DNA of 64,000 nt, taken from Cellulomonas sp. PhB150. Lineage in GTDB: Bacteria; Actinomycetota; Actinomycetes; Actinomycetales; Cellulomonadaceae. Shown here piece by piece: positions 42,031 to 51,103 of this stretch. Below the pieces are notes generated by a model. The model was given only the letters and a program-made list of their open reading frames with translations. It was not told where the DNA came from and made no database searches. The stretch covers positions 248,001 to 312,000 of the forward strand of contig NZ_RKHX01000001.1 in NCBI RefSeq assembly GCF_003755175.1, in the 5' to 3' direction. A program made the translations under genes and the position numbers. The first letter of the stretch is position 1. Every line of letters begins with the position of its first letter.

Positions 42031-43656
42031 TCACGCCATGGCGTCGAAGAGGACGACACCGTCCCGGACGGTGCGCAGGCACCGGGGCGGCGTCGCGTCG
42101 GCCGACAGGTCGGGCAGCAGCGGGATCCCGGCCCGTGCGTCAGGGCTCCACGCGGACAGCCGGCCGTCGGGTGCCTGCACGACGAGCTCCTCGGCGTCCC
42201 AGACCGCGAGGTGGGCCGGCGAGCCGACGCGCAGCTCGCCCACCTGGTCGTGCCCGGCGAGCCGCCAGCCGCCTCGCGACGAGGCCCGGAACGCGGCCCG
42301 GGCGCTGATCCGCTGCTCCGGCTCGTGGTGGAAGGCCGCGGCCCGGACCCCTGCCCACGGGTCGAGCGCCGTCACCGGCGAGTCCGAGCCGAACGCGATC
42401 GGGACGCCCGCACCGGCGAGGTCGGCGAACGGGTTGAGCGCGGACGCCCTCCCCGCGCCGAGCCGCGTCGCGTACATGCCGCCCACGCCGCCCCAGGCGG
42501 CGTCGAACGCCGGCTGGACACTGAGCCGCACCCCCAGGAGCACCAGGGCCGCCAGGGTGCCCGCATCGATCATCTCGGCGTGCTCGAGCCGCAGCCCGGT
42601 CCGTGCGAGCGCGGCGGCGCCGTCGACGTCGGCCGCCGCGCGCAGACCGAGCAGCACCTCGTCCATCGCCGCGTCACCGATCACGTGGAAGCCCGACTGC
42701 AGGCCGGCGCGGGAGACCGCGGTGATGTGGTTGGCGATCTGCTCGCCCGCCAGGTAGAGGTTCCCGCGCTCGCCCGGGGAGTCGCGGTAGGCCGAGCGCA
42801 GGGCCGCGGTCCGCGAGCCGATCGAGCCGTCGACGTTGAGGTCGCCGCCGATGCCGGTCAGGCCGGGGATCGCGGCCAGGACCTCGCGGGCGTCGTCCAC
42901 CGTGACGCAGAGCTCGCCACGGTAGGCCGCCAGGTGCGGACGGCCGTCGGCGGCGTCGCGCGTCAGCCCGAGCAGCTCGACGAGGCCCGCGCGGGTGTCG
43001 ATGGACGGCGCGCTGTGCTCGTGGACGGAGACGATGCCCCGGCTCGCCGCGTGCGCGAGGGCCCGCTCGTAGAGCTGGGTGCGGCGGGACGACGAGACGG
43101 CCCGGGCCGCCTCGCGGGCCACGTGGTGCGCGTCGCGCTCGACACGGCCGTCGTCGGACCAGCCGTCCGCCCGGTCGGCGCCGGCACCCGTGGCCAGGGA
43201 GGTCGAGACGATCGCGGAGTGGACGTCGACGCGCGCGAGGTACACGGGTGCGCCGCCAGCGGCCGCGTCGAGCTCGGCCCGCGTCGGCGCGCGACCCTCG
43301 GGCCAGTCGAGCTCGTCCCAGCCGAAGCCGAGGATCGGCAGGTCGTCGGTCCGGGCAGCGGCTGCGCGCGAGACGGCCGCGAGGGCGTCGGCCAGGGACC
43401 GCACGCCTCCCGCGGCGGTCAGGTCGATGCTCTCGAGCGCGAGCCCGGTCTCCAGGACGTGCACGTGCGCGTCGACGAAGCCGGGGGTGACGAGCGCGCC
43501 GTCGAGGTCGACCACCTGGTCGGCCCGCGCGGCGAACCCGTCGGCGGTGTCGTCGGACCCGAGCCAGGCGACGACGCCGTCCTCGACGAGGACCGCCTCG
43601 GCGAACGGGTCGGCGGAGGTGTGCACGACTCCGTGCCGGTACAGGGTGGAGCTCAC
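42031..43656 (-). CDS. Amidohydrolase family protein (YtcJ-like)
   Basis: A 541-residue TIM-barrel metal-dependent amidohydrolase. GALVTPGFVDAHVHVLETG holds the first HxH, GFHVIGDAAMDEVL and LEHAEMIDAG further His ligands, and FGSDSPVTALDPW the late Asp. The YtcJ-like subgroup hydrolyses amides or imides of unknown nature. GTG 43656 gives the usual STLYRHGVVHT start. It lies just downstream of helY, with no gap long enough for a strong terminator. Confidence 0.9.
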   Translation of the reverse strand: MSSTLYRHGVVHTSADPFAEAVLVEDGVVAWLGSDDTADGFAARADQVVDLDGALVTPGFVDAHVHVLETGLALESIDLTAAGGVRSLADALAAVSRAAAARTDDLPILGFGWDELDWPEGRAPTRAELDAAAGGAPVYLARVDVHSAIVSTSLATGAGADRADGWSDDGRVERDAHHVAREAARAVSSSRRTQLYERALAHAASRGIVSVHEHSAPSIDTRAGLVELLGLTRDAADGRPHLAAYRGELCVTVDDAREVLAAIPGLTGIGGDLNVDGSIGSRTAALRSAYRDSPGERGNLYLAGEQIANHITAVSRAGLQSGFHVIGDAAMDEVLLGLRAAADVDGAAALARTGLRLEHAEMIDAGTLAALVLLGVRLSVQPAFDAAWGGVGGMYATRLGAGRASALNPFADLAGAGVPIAFGSDSPVTALDPWAGVRAAAFHHEPEQRISARAAFRASSRGGWRLAGHDQVGELRVGSPAHLAVWDAEELVVQAPDGRLSAWSPDARAGIPLLPDLSADATPPRCLRTVRDGVVLFDAMA

Positions 43657-43717
43657 CGGCACACGATAGGGGTTCGCGGGGTGCGCGCTCGCCCCCAGGG
43701 CGCACGCGCGGCCGACG

Positions 43718-46567
43718 TCACACCGAGGAGTACGCCACGACCCCGCGCCGCAGCTGCTCGACGGCCCGGTCGGCGGTCCCCCGCATCCTCGACGTCGGAG
43801 CCGACTGCGCGAGCTGGCCGAGCACGTCGATGACCTGCTTGCACCAGCGCACGAAGTCCCCCGCGCTGAGCTCGCTGCCCCGCAGGACGGCGTCCAGGCT
43901 GCGTCCCGACGCCCAGCGGTGCACCGACTCGACCAGGCCCATGTCGAGCCCGCTCGTCGCCTCGATGCGGTGGGCCGACTCGAGGTCGTCGAGCTCGGAC
44001 CAGGTGCGCACCGTGGCGTCGAGCGCACGTCCGAGCCGCCCGTCCGGACCGCCGGGGACCCGCGGCTCGGCGTTCTCGTCGCGCCGGGAGCGGAAGACGA
44101 GCGTGGAGACCGCCGCAGCCAGGCCGGCAGGGTCGAGCTCGTCCCACGCGCCGCTGCGCACGCACTGCGCGAGCAGCAGGTCGTTCTCGGCGTAGAGCCG
44201 GCGCAGCCAGCGACCGTCGTCGGTCACCCGCAGCGTGCCGTCGTCGGACTCGAGGTACCCGAGCTTGACCAGCACGTCGCAGATCCGGTCGAACACGGCC
44301 GCGATCGACCCCGTGCGGCCGGTGATCCGACCGAGGAGCGCGTCGTGCTCCGACTTCAGCCGCGACCAGCGCTCGGCCCACCGCGCGTGCTCGTCGCGGT
44401 CGGGGCACGAGTGGCACGGGTGCTGGCGCAGCCGGCGCCGCAGCGTCGCGATCTGCTCGTCGTCCTGCGCCGCCGTCGGGCGGCTGCGGCGGGACGGGCC
44501 GCGCTGCGGCGGCTCCAGGTCGGCGACGGCCACGCGCAGGATCGCGGCGAGGTCACGACGCGACGCGGGCACGCGCGCGTTGAAGCCCTTCGGCATCCGC
44601 ACCGAGCCGACCGTGCGCGCGCCCGTGCCGATGTCGGGCACCGTGAGCCGCCGCACCTCGCGGTCGAGGGTGAGGACCATCGGCTTGGGTCCGTCGAAGC
44701 CCGGCTTCCCGCCCGGGTCGATGACGACGACGTGGCTGGGACGGCGTCCGAACGGGACCTCCAGGACGTCACCGGGCCGCAGGCCCTCGAGCGTCCGGGC
44801 GACCTCCGCGCGCCGGGCCGCGGCTCCCGCCTTGGACGCGTCGCGCTCGCGGGTGGCGATCTCGCGGCGGATCTCCATGTACTCGACGAAGTCGCCCAGG
44901 TGGCACTGCATCGCGCGCTCGTAGCCCTCGAGCGCCTCGGCGTGCGACTGGGCCTGCCGGGCGAGCCCGACGACGCCCCGGTCCGCCTGGAACTGCGCGA
45001 AGGAGGTCTCGAGCACCTCGCGCGAGCGCTCCCGGCCGACCTGCGCGACGAGGTTGGCCGCCATGTTGTAGGTGGGGCGGAAGCTCGAGCGCAGCGGGTA
45101 CAGGCGCTTGGACGCCAGGCCCGCGAGCTGCACCGGGTCGAGCCCGGGGTGCGAGACGACGACCGCGTGGCCCTCGGTGTCGATCCCGCGCCGCCCTGCC
45201 CGTCCGGTGAGCTGGGTGTACTCCCCCGGCGTGACGTCGACGTGGCTCGAGCCGTCCCACTTGACGAGCTTCTCGAGCACGACGGACCGGGCAGGCATGT
45301 TGATGCCGAGCGCGAGCGTCTCGGTCGCGAACACGACCTTGACCAGCCCGCGGGAGAAGAGGTCCTCGACGGTCTCCTTGAACAGCGGCAGCATCCCCGC
45401 GTGGTGGGCGGCCACTCCCCTGCTCAGCGCCTCGAGGATGTCCCAGTAGCCGAGCACGTCGAGGTCCTCGGGCGGGATGGCGGCCGAGCGCTCCTCGACG
45501 ATCATCCGGATCTGCGCCTGCTCGGCGGGCGTGGTCAGCCGGACGCCCGCCGCGAGGCACTGCTGCACGGCGCCCTCGCAGCCGGCCCGCGAGAAGATGA
45601 AGACGATCGCGGGCAGCAGGTGCTCGCGCTCGAGCACGTCGACGACGGCGAACCGCGGGGTGGGGCGGCCGCTGGGGCGCTGCGGACGACCTCCGGGGCG
45701 TGCGCCCCCGCGTCCGCGGAACCCCCGGTCACCCGGACCGCGCTGGTCGTCGGGCACGCGCCGGCGCAGCAGGGCCTGCAGGTCGGGGTTGATCGGTGGG
45801 TCGACGCCCGGGTCGGTCGGGTCGACGTGGCCGGCGTAGAGCTCGAGGAGCTCGTCGCGCACCAGCACGTGCTGGCCGAGCGGCACCGGCCGGTGCTCGC
45901 TGACCACGACGGTCGTGTCGCCGCGCACCGTCGCGAGCCAGTCGCCGAACTCCTCGGCGTTGGACACCGTGGCGGACAGGGACACCAGCTGCACGTCGTC
46001 GGGCAGGTGGATGATCACCTCCTCCCACACGGGGCCGCGGAACCGGTCCGCGAGGTAGTGCACCTCGTCCATGACGACGAAGCCGAGCCCGCCCAGCGCC
46101 GGGGAGCTCGCGTAGAGCATGTTGCGCAGGACCTCGGTGGTCATCACGACGACGGGCGCGTCGCCGTTGATCGTCGTGTCGCCCGTGAGCAGCCCGACGT
46201 TCTCGGAGCCGTGCCGGCGGACCAGGTCGCCGTACTTCTGGTTCGAGAGCGCCTTGATGGGCGTCGTGTAGAACGCCTTGCGGCCTGCGGCGAGCGCCAG
46301 GTGCACGGCGAACTCGCCGACGACCGTCTTGCCGGCGCCCGTCGGGGCTGCCACCAGGACGCCGCTGCCGCGCTCGAGCGCCTCGCACGCGTCGAGCTGG
46401 AACTCGTCGAGCGGGAACGGGATCAGCTCGCGGAAGCGGCCCAGCTCGCTGCGCTCGATGGCCGCGCGGCGCTTGGCGGCCGCGAAGCGCTCGGCGGGCG
46501 ACGGCTCCGCCGGCGGCGCGGACGCGGGCTGCGCGGAAGGACGGGACCGGCGGGAGCGTGACGGCAC
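43718..46567 (-). CDS. helY: Ski2-like DEAD/DEAH RNA helicase HelY
   Basis: A 949-residue Ski2/Mtr4-type helicase. Motifs: LDEFQLDACEALERGSGVLVAAPTGAGKT (I), TTPIKALSNQKY, VVMDEVHYL (II), SLSATVSNAEEF (III), ATETLALGINMPARSV, TGRAGRRGID (VI). A C-terminal DSHCT helical domain follows. A basic RGRGGARPGGRPQRPSGR insert sits at about 280-300. The order helY-tatC-tatA-pafC-pafB matches M. tuberculosis. GTG 46567. Cellular role in bacteria is unproven. Confidence 0.95.
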   Translation of the reverse strand: MPSRSRRSRPSAQPASAPPAEPSPAERFAAAKRRAAIERSELGRFRELIPFPLDEFQLDACEALERGSGVLVAAPTGAGKTVVGEFAVHLALAAGRKAFYTTPIKALSNQKYGDLVRRHGSENVGLLTGDTTINGDAPVVVMTTEVLRNMLYASSPALGGLGFVVMDEVHYLADRFRGPVWEEVIIHLPDDVQLVSLSATVSNAEEFGDWLATVRGDTTVVVSEHRPVPLGQHVLVRDELLELYAGHVDPTDPGVDPPINPDLQALLRRRVPDDQRGPGDRGFRGRGGARPGGRPQRPSGRPTPRFAVVDVLEREHLLPAIVFIFSRAGCEGAVQQCLAAGVRLTTPAEQAQIRMIVEERSAAIPPEDLDVLGYWDILEALSRGVAAHHAGMLPLFKETVEDLFSRGLVKVVFATETLALGINMPARSVVLEKLVKWDGSSHVDVTPGEYTQLTGRAGRRGIDTEGHAVVVSHPGLDPVQLAGLASKRLYPLRSSFRPTYNMAANLVAQVGRERSREVLETSFAQFQADRGVVGLARQAQSHAEALEGYERAMQCHLGDFVEYMEIRREIATRERDASKAGAAARRAEVARTLEGLRPGDVLEVPFGRRPSHVVVIDPGGKPGFDGPKPMVLTLDREVRRLTVPDIGTGARTVGSVRMPKGFNARVPASRRDLAAILRVAVADLEPPQRGPSRRSRPTAAQDDEQIATLRRRLRQHPCHSCPDRDEHARWAERWSRLKSEHDALLGRITGRTGSIAAVFDRICDVLVKLGYLESDDGTLRVTDDGRWLRRLYAENDLLLAQCVRSGAWDELDPAGLAAAVSTLVFRSRRDENAEPRVPGGPDGRLGRALDATVRTWSELDDLESAHRIEATSGLDMGLVESVHRWASGRSLDAVLRGSELSAGDFVRWCKQVIDVLGQLAQSAPTSRMRGTADRAVEQLRRGVVAYSSV

Positions 46568-46598
46568 GCGCCCACCCTAGGCACGCGGAGGGCGAAAC

Positions 46599-47513
46599 TC
46601 AGCAGAGGACGCGGAGCGCGCCGGGATCGACCTGCGCGAGCAGCGGCAGCGGGCCGATCCGCTCGCCGTCGGCGAACGCGACGGGCGGGTGCGGACCCGC
46701 GGACTCGAGCGGTTCGATGAGGATCGACCGGCTGCGCCGGACCTCGACCGCCGGGTGGCCGAGGTGCTTGCCCTGGTAGATGCCGGGGAAGATCTTGACC
46801 ACGCCGGGCTTGGTGAACGGCCCGGCCAGGACCACGTCCAGCAGCCCGTCGTCCATCACCGCGTCCGGCGCGATCTTCAGCCCGCCGCCGATCCACGGCA
46901 CGTTCGCTGCGGCCACGAGCGTGCCGGACTCCTCCCAGACGCCGTCGTCCAGCGTCACGCGGTACCCGTACGGGCGGAAGGCGGCCAGCTCGGCGACGAG
47001 CGCGCGCACGTAGCGCGCGGACCCGCGGGGCCAGGTCATCTCGTTGGCGCGCGCGTTGATCGCGGCGTCGAAGCCGCAGGACAGGACGCCGACGAACCAC
47101 TCGTGCGCCGCCCGGCCCGGCGTGCTCACGCGCACGGCGTCGACGTGGCGCGGGCCGTGGTCCAGCCCGTGCTCGACCGCGTCGACCGCGGCGCGGACGT
47201 CGTCGCGCGGCAGGCCGAGCGCGCGTGCGATGTCGTTGCCGGTGCCGGCCGCGACGACGCCGAGCGGCAGGTCGGTCCCCGCGACGACGTTCACGCCGAG
47301 GTGGACGATCCCGTCGCCGCCCACCACGACGAGCCCGTCGAGGCCAGCCAGCGCGGCGGCGCGAGCACGGTCGGAGGCCTGCTCGAGCGTGCGGCCGGAC
47401 AGGTCCTCGACCTGGTGGCCGCGGGCCTGCAGCAGCTCGTGGACGCGCGCGCCCGTGCGCGATCCGCGCCCCTTGCCCGCGGTGGGGTTCACCACCACGC
47501 CGAGGTGGCTCAC
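46599..47513 (-). CDS. Diacylglycerol kinase family protein
   Basis: A 304-residue lipid kinase of the DAGK/YegS type. GVVVNPTAGKGRG, VVVGGDGIVHLGVN (GGDG) and VVAAGTGNDIARAL are the nucleotide and catalytic motifs, and LKIAPDAVMDDGLLDVVLA is the conserved C-terminal element. It would recycle diacylglycerol or phosphorylate sphingosine-like lipids. GTG 47513 overlaps the tatC stop (GTGA). Confidence 0.93.
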   Translation of the reverse strand: MSHLGVVVNPTAGKGRGSRTGARVHELLQARGHQVEDLSGRTLEQASDRARAAALAGLDGLVVVGGDGIVHLGVNVVAGTDLPLGVVAAGTGNDIARALGLPRDDVRAAVDAVEHGLDHGPRHVDAVRVSTPGRAAHEWFVGVLSCGFDAAINARANEMTWPRGSARYVRALVAELAAFRPYGYRVTLDDGVWEESGTLVAAANVPWIGGGLKIAPDAVMDDGLLDVVLAGPFTKPGVVKIFPGIYQGKHLGHPAVEVRRSRSILIEPLESAGPHPPVAFADGERIGPLPLLAQVDPGALRVLC

Positions 47514-48319
47514 GCCTGCTCGCCGGGCATCGTGCCGTCGAGCCGCGGCAGGCCGTCGGCCACGCGGCGGCGGTCGAGACGGCGGTCGTGGAGGACACCG
47601 ATGCCGAGTGCGAGGAAGTAGAGGGCACAGATCGGCAGCGCGAGGAGCACCATCGACAGGATGTCCGGCGTGGGGGTCATGATCGCGGCGAACGTGAACG
47701 CCAGCAGGATGGCCCAGCGCCAGCCACGCGCCCAGGTGCGGGCGCGCACGACTCCGCCCAGCGTGAGCGCGACCATGATCACCGGGAGCAGGAACGCCAG
47801 CCCGAACGCGAGGACGAACCGCATGACGAAGCTGAGGTACGTCTGCGCGTCGATGAGGTTGGACGCGCCCTCGGGCGTGAACTCGGTCAGGACCCGCACG
47901 GCGTTGGGCAGCGTGAGCGCCGCGAACGCCGCGCCCGCCAGGAACATCGGTATCGCGGCAGCCAGGAAGCCGTAGGTGCGCCGCCGCTCGGTGCTGTTCA
48001 GCCCGGGGTTGATGAACGCCCACAGCTGGTACAGCCACCACGGGCTCGAGATCAGCACGCCGAGGAAGAACGAGACCTTGACCTGCATGTCGATGGCCGT
48101 GGCCAGGCCGGCGAAGTTGATCGACACGATCGCGTCCCGGGCCTCGGCCGCCTCGTTGATCGGGCGCTGCAGCGCCTCGAAGACCGGGTCGTAGAAGAAC
48201 CAGCCGACGACGGCGCCGACGAGGATGCCCGCGGACGCCAGGACGACCCTCCGGCGCAGCTCGACGAGGTGCGCGCGCAGCGGCATCCGGCCGTCGCGCG
48301 GGCGGCGCTCAGTGGTCAC
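47510..48319 (-). CDS. tatC: Sec-independent translocase TatC
   Basis: TatC is the receptor for twin-arginine signal peptides. The 269-residue protein has six hydrophobic segments and the signature RMPLRAHLVELRRRVVLASAGILVGA, FSFVMRF-like YLSFVMRFVLAFGLAFLLPV, and IMTPTPDILSMVLLALPICALYF. The Tat system is completed by TatA upstream. GTG 48319 is followed upstream by a 40-base gap to tatA. Confidence 0.96.
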   Translation of the reverse strand: MTTERRPRDGRMPLRAHLVELRRRVVLASAGILVGAVVGWFFYDPVFEALQRPINEAAEARDAIVSINFAGLATAIDMQVKVSFFLGVLISSPWWLYQLWAFINPGLNSTERRRTYGFLAAAIPMFLAGAAFAALTLPNAVRVLTEFTPEGASNLIDAQTYLSFVMRFVLAFGLAFLLPVIMVALTLGGVVRARTWARGWRWAILLAFTFAAIMTPTPDILSMVLLALPICALYFLALGIGVLHDRRLDRRRVADGLPRLDGTMPGEQA

Positions 48320-48359
48320 GCGGGGTCGGCGACTGGGGTGACGGGTGACGCGGGGGCGG

Positions 48360-48683
48360 TCAGGCCGAGGGCGCGGTGGGGCCCGCGGGCTTCTCGACCG
48401 TGACGGCGGGGACGACCGGCGGTGCCGGGACGGCGGGGGCCGGCGGGGCCGCGTTCACGGGGGCCGTGGCGTTGTGCGCGGTGGTGTTCGTGGCGGTCAC
48501 GTCGGGTGCTGCCGGGTTCTGCGGCGCGGGCGCGTCGTCGTTCATCGTCTTGATCTCGCTCTTGAAGATCTTCATCGACTGGCCGACGCTCTTGGCGACG
48601 TCCGGGAGGCGCTTGTAGCCGAACAGCACGACCACCAGGAGCAGCAGGAACACGAGTGTCGCCGGGTGGCTCAGGATTCGCAC
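48360..48683 (-). CDS. tatA: Sec-independent translocase TatA
   Basis: A 107-residue TatA pore-forming subunit: one N-terminal helix ([19 protein letters not shown]), then the amphipathic helix [25 protein letters not shown] with the conserved Phe-Gly, and a long low-complexity Pro/Ala/Thr tail. ATG 48683. Upstream of tatC on the same strand and presumably cotranscribed. No tatB gene is seen nearby, as is common in actinobacteria. Confidence 0.96.
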   Translation of the reverse strand: MRILSHPATLVFLLLLVVVLFGYKRLPDVAKSVGQSMKIFKSEIKTMNDDAPAPQNPAAPDVTATNTTAHNATAPVNAAPPAPAVPAPPVVPAVTVEKPAGPTAPSA

Positions 48684-48786
48684 GGTCGTACTCCCTCAGG
48701 TCTGGTGGCCGCGAGACGACACGACCACCGTCGATCGTATCTCGCCGGGCCGTGGGCCGTGCTCCCCGTGCACTGCGACGCGCGCG

Positions 48787-49116
48787 TCAGCTCCAGTACG
48801 CGCGCCAGCCCGTGGCGGTCCGGGCGGCGCGCTCCGTGCGCTCGGCCCTGCGTCCCGCCGCGGAGTCCCGCAGCGCCGCGAGTCGCGCGCGCAGCACGTC
48901 GGGGTCGTCGAACAGCGCCGGCGCCGTCAGGTCCGGGTCCCGCTCCTGGGCGGCCTGCAGCGCCTCGACCTGGTCCGCGAGGCGCGCGAGCACGTCGGAC
49001 GCCTCCGCCAGCTGGCGCCCGAGCGCGACGGCCTGGCGCCACAGCCTCCGGAGCAGGACGGCGATCACGACGAGGGCGCCCAGCACGAGCACCGTCCAGA
49101 CCACGAACCAGATCAT
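48787..49116 (-). CDS. Small membrane protein with coiled coil
   Basis: A 109-residue protein with one N-terminal helix (MIWFVVWTVLVLGALVVIAVLLRR), a helical or coiled-coil stretch (AVALGRQLAEASDVLARLADQVEALQAAQERD) and a charged C-terminus. Its ATG overlaps the pafC stop (ATGA). This small gene between pafC and tatA is not assigned a function here. Confidence 0.82.
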   Translation of the reverse strand: MIWFVVWTVLVLGALVVIAVLLRRLWRQAVALGRQLAEASDVLARLADQVEALQAAQERDPDLTAPALFDDPDVLRARLAALRDSAAGRRAERTERAARTATGWRAYWS

Positions 49117-50081
49117 CGGAGCGCCAGCCGCTCGTACGCGTCGAGCGCCGACCGCGCGGCCGCGGCGGCATCGGCCGAGACCGACGGCGGGCTGATGCTC
49201 ACCACCGAGCCGGCGACCTGCAGGAGCAGGTGCTGGAGCCAGTCTCGGTTGACCACGCGCACGTCGACCTCGAACGAGCCGTCCTCGTGGTTGCGCACCG
49301 CCTCGACCGGCGTGACCTCGGCCACCCAGCGGGCCCGGCTCGCGAGGTGCAGCGTCACGAGCTCGGCGGACGACGAGGGCGCGAAGGTGTCGGCGCCGGG
49401 CGCGACGTCGTGCTGCTCCGCCGCCTCGTCGAGGACGACGGCGTCGAGCACGCGGTCGACCCGGAAGAGCCGCTCGCCGTCGACCGCACGGCACCAGCCG
49501 AGCAGGTACGAGCGTTCGTCGTCGGTGACCAGGCGGATCGGGTCGACGTCGCGCTCCGTGGCGACGTCGGAGGCGTTGACGTAGCGGATGTGCAGGCGAC
49601 GGCCCTCGCGCAGCGCCATGGCGATCGCGGACGTCACGCCCGGGGTCCCCGAGGCCGCCAGCGCGACGTCCACGGCGGTCGCTGCGTCGCCGGTCGCCGC
49701 GGTGAGCTTGGCCAGTGCGGAGCGCAGCACCGCGGCGCGCTCGTCGTCCAGCGCCGGGCCGAGCGCGCCGTCGAGCGCGCGCAGGGCCGCGACCAGCGAG
49801 ACCGCCTCGCGCGCGCCGAGCCGCAGCGGGCGGGTCATCCCCCGGCCCTCGGTGAGCCGCACGACGCCCTGGTCGTACGCGGACGCGTCGAAGTCGATGA
49901 GGTCGTAGGGCAGGTACCCGGGCGTGCCGGTGACCCACAGCAGCTCGACGTCCTGCATCACCTGGGCGGCGCTCACGCCGAAGTGCTCGGCGATCTCCCC
50001 GACCGGGACGCCCTCGTGCCGGTCCAAGTAGGCGATCATGCCGAGCATGCGCAGCAGGCGGTCGCTCGCGCGGTCAGCCAC
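49113..50081 (-). CDS. pafC: WYL-domain regulator PafC
   Basis: A 322-residue winged-helix/WYL regulator, partner of PafB in the DNA-damage response that is independent of LexA. HTH: ASDRLLRMLGMIAYLDRHEGVPVGEIAEHFGVSAAQVMQDVELL in outline. The WYL core has RRLHIRYVNASD and DPIRLVTDDERSYLLGWCRAVDGERLFRVDRV. Start at 50081 overlaps the pafB stop by 8 bases; the two are coupled. Confidence 0.95.
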   Translation of the reverse strand: MADRASDRLLRMLGMIAYLDRHEGVPVGEIAEHFGVSAAQVMQDVELLWVTGTPGYLPYDLIDFDASAYDQGVVRLTEGRGMTRPLRLGAREAVSLVAALRALDGALGPALDDERAAVLRSALAKLTAATGDAATAVDVALAASGTPGVTSAIAMALREGRRLHIRYVNASDVATERDVDPIRLVTDDERSYLLGWCRAVDGERLFRVDRVLDAVVLDEAAEQHDVAPGADTFAPSSSAELVTLHLASRARWVAEVTPVEAVRNHEDGSFEVDVRVVNRDWLQHLLLQVAGSVVSISPPSVSADAAAAARSALDAYERLALR

Positions 50082-51069
50082 GGGCCGGCTCCTTGTCGTC
50101 GAGGGCTGCCGCCGTGCGCAGCAGGGAGAGGGCGGCGTCGCGCAGCGAGGCCGGCTCCAGGACGAGGACCGCGTCGCCGTAGCCGACGACCTCCTCCGCG
50201 AGCTCCCACTGGGCCCGGTACGGCACGCGCAGGACGTCGCGCCCCTCGACCGTGGGGTGCGGAGCGTCGTCGGGCACGTGCCGGGTGCGCAGCGCGCTGG
50301 CCCGCTCGGGCAGGACCGCGAGGGTCGCCACGCCGCGCGTCCCGCTGTCCCAGCTGGACAGCGCCTCGGCGAGCTCGTCGGCGGCCGGGGTCTCGAACGC
50401 CTCGACCGGTCCGACCGTCCGCACGGCTCCCTCGATGCGGCTCAGGCGGAACGAGCGGCTCGCACCGCGGTCGCGGTCACGTCCGACCAGCACCCATCCC
50501 CCTCGTCGGGCGAGGAGCTTCCACGGCTCGACGACGCGCTCGCGGACCTCGCCGGACGTCGCCGCGCGGTAGGTGAACCGCACGGCCTGCCGCGACTGCA
50601 CCGCGTCGACCAGGGGCGCGAACGCTCCCCCGCCGTCCCGCACCCGCGGCGTCAGCCCCGCCACGAGGTCGGTCGAGCCCGGTGCCTGGCCGACCGCCCG
50701 GAGCTTGGTCAGCGCGCGCGTCGAGTCGGCCCGCAGGGAGCGGTCCTGCCACAGCTCGGCGGCCATCGTCAGCACGCCGAGCTCGGCCGCCGTCAGGTCG
50801 ATGGGGGCCAGCGCGTACGTGTCGAGGTCGATGCGGTACCCGAAGTCGTCGCCGTGACTGGCGTCCGTGACCGTCAGCACCGGCACGCCGAGCTCGCGCA
50901 GCGTGTCCTTGTCGCGCTCGAACATCCGCTCGAAGGCGTCGTCGGACGGGGCGTCGCCATACCCGGCGACGGTGGTGCGCACCTGCTCCTTGGTCATCCG
51001 GCCCGGCGTGTTGACCAAGGCGATGACGAGGTTGAGCAGGCGCTCGGCGGCGGCAGGTGTGGTGGCCAT
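50074..51069 (-). CDS. pafB: WYL-domain regulator PafB
   Basis: A 331-residue WYL regulator homologous to PafC. HTH RLLNLVIALVNTPGRMTKEQVRTTVAGY, WYL core RQAVRFTYRAATSGEVRERVVEPWKLLARRGGWVLVGRDRDRGASRSFRLSRI in outline. PafB and PafC form a heterodimer that binds RNA polymerase with single-stranded DNA as the cue. ATG 51069 is 34 bases from the divergent DUF3866 gene. Confidence 0.96.
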   Translation of the reverse strand: MATTPAAAERLLNLVIALVNTPGRMTKEQVRTTVAGYGDAPSDDAFERMFERDKDTLRELGVPVLTVTDASHGDDFGYRIDLDTYALAPIDLTAAELGVLTMAAELWQDRSLRADSTRALTKLRAVGQAPGSTDLVAGLTPRVRDGGGAFAPLVDAVQSRQAVRFTYRAATSGEVRERVVEPWKLLARRGGWVLVGRDRDRGASRSFRLSRIEGAVRTVGPVEAFETPAADELAEALSSWDSGTRGVATLAVLPERASALRTRHVPDDAPHPTVEGRDVLRVPYRAQWELAEEVVGYGDAVLVLEPASLRDAALSLLRTAAALDDKEPARG

Positions 51070-51103
51070 CGGGGACCACCGTAGTGGCCGGTAGCGTGGA
51101 GCG

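Noticed and set aside
46599..48041. Longer N-terminal start for the diacylglycerol kinase gene
   Set aside because: The extra residues come from the antisense-like frame of tatC; the GTGA overlap with tatC and the SHLGVVVNPTAG start favour 47513.
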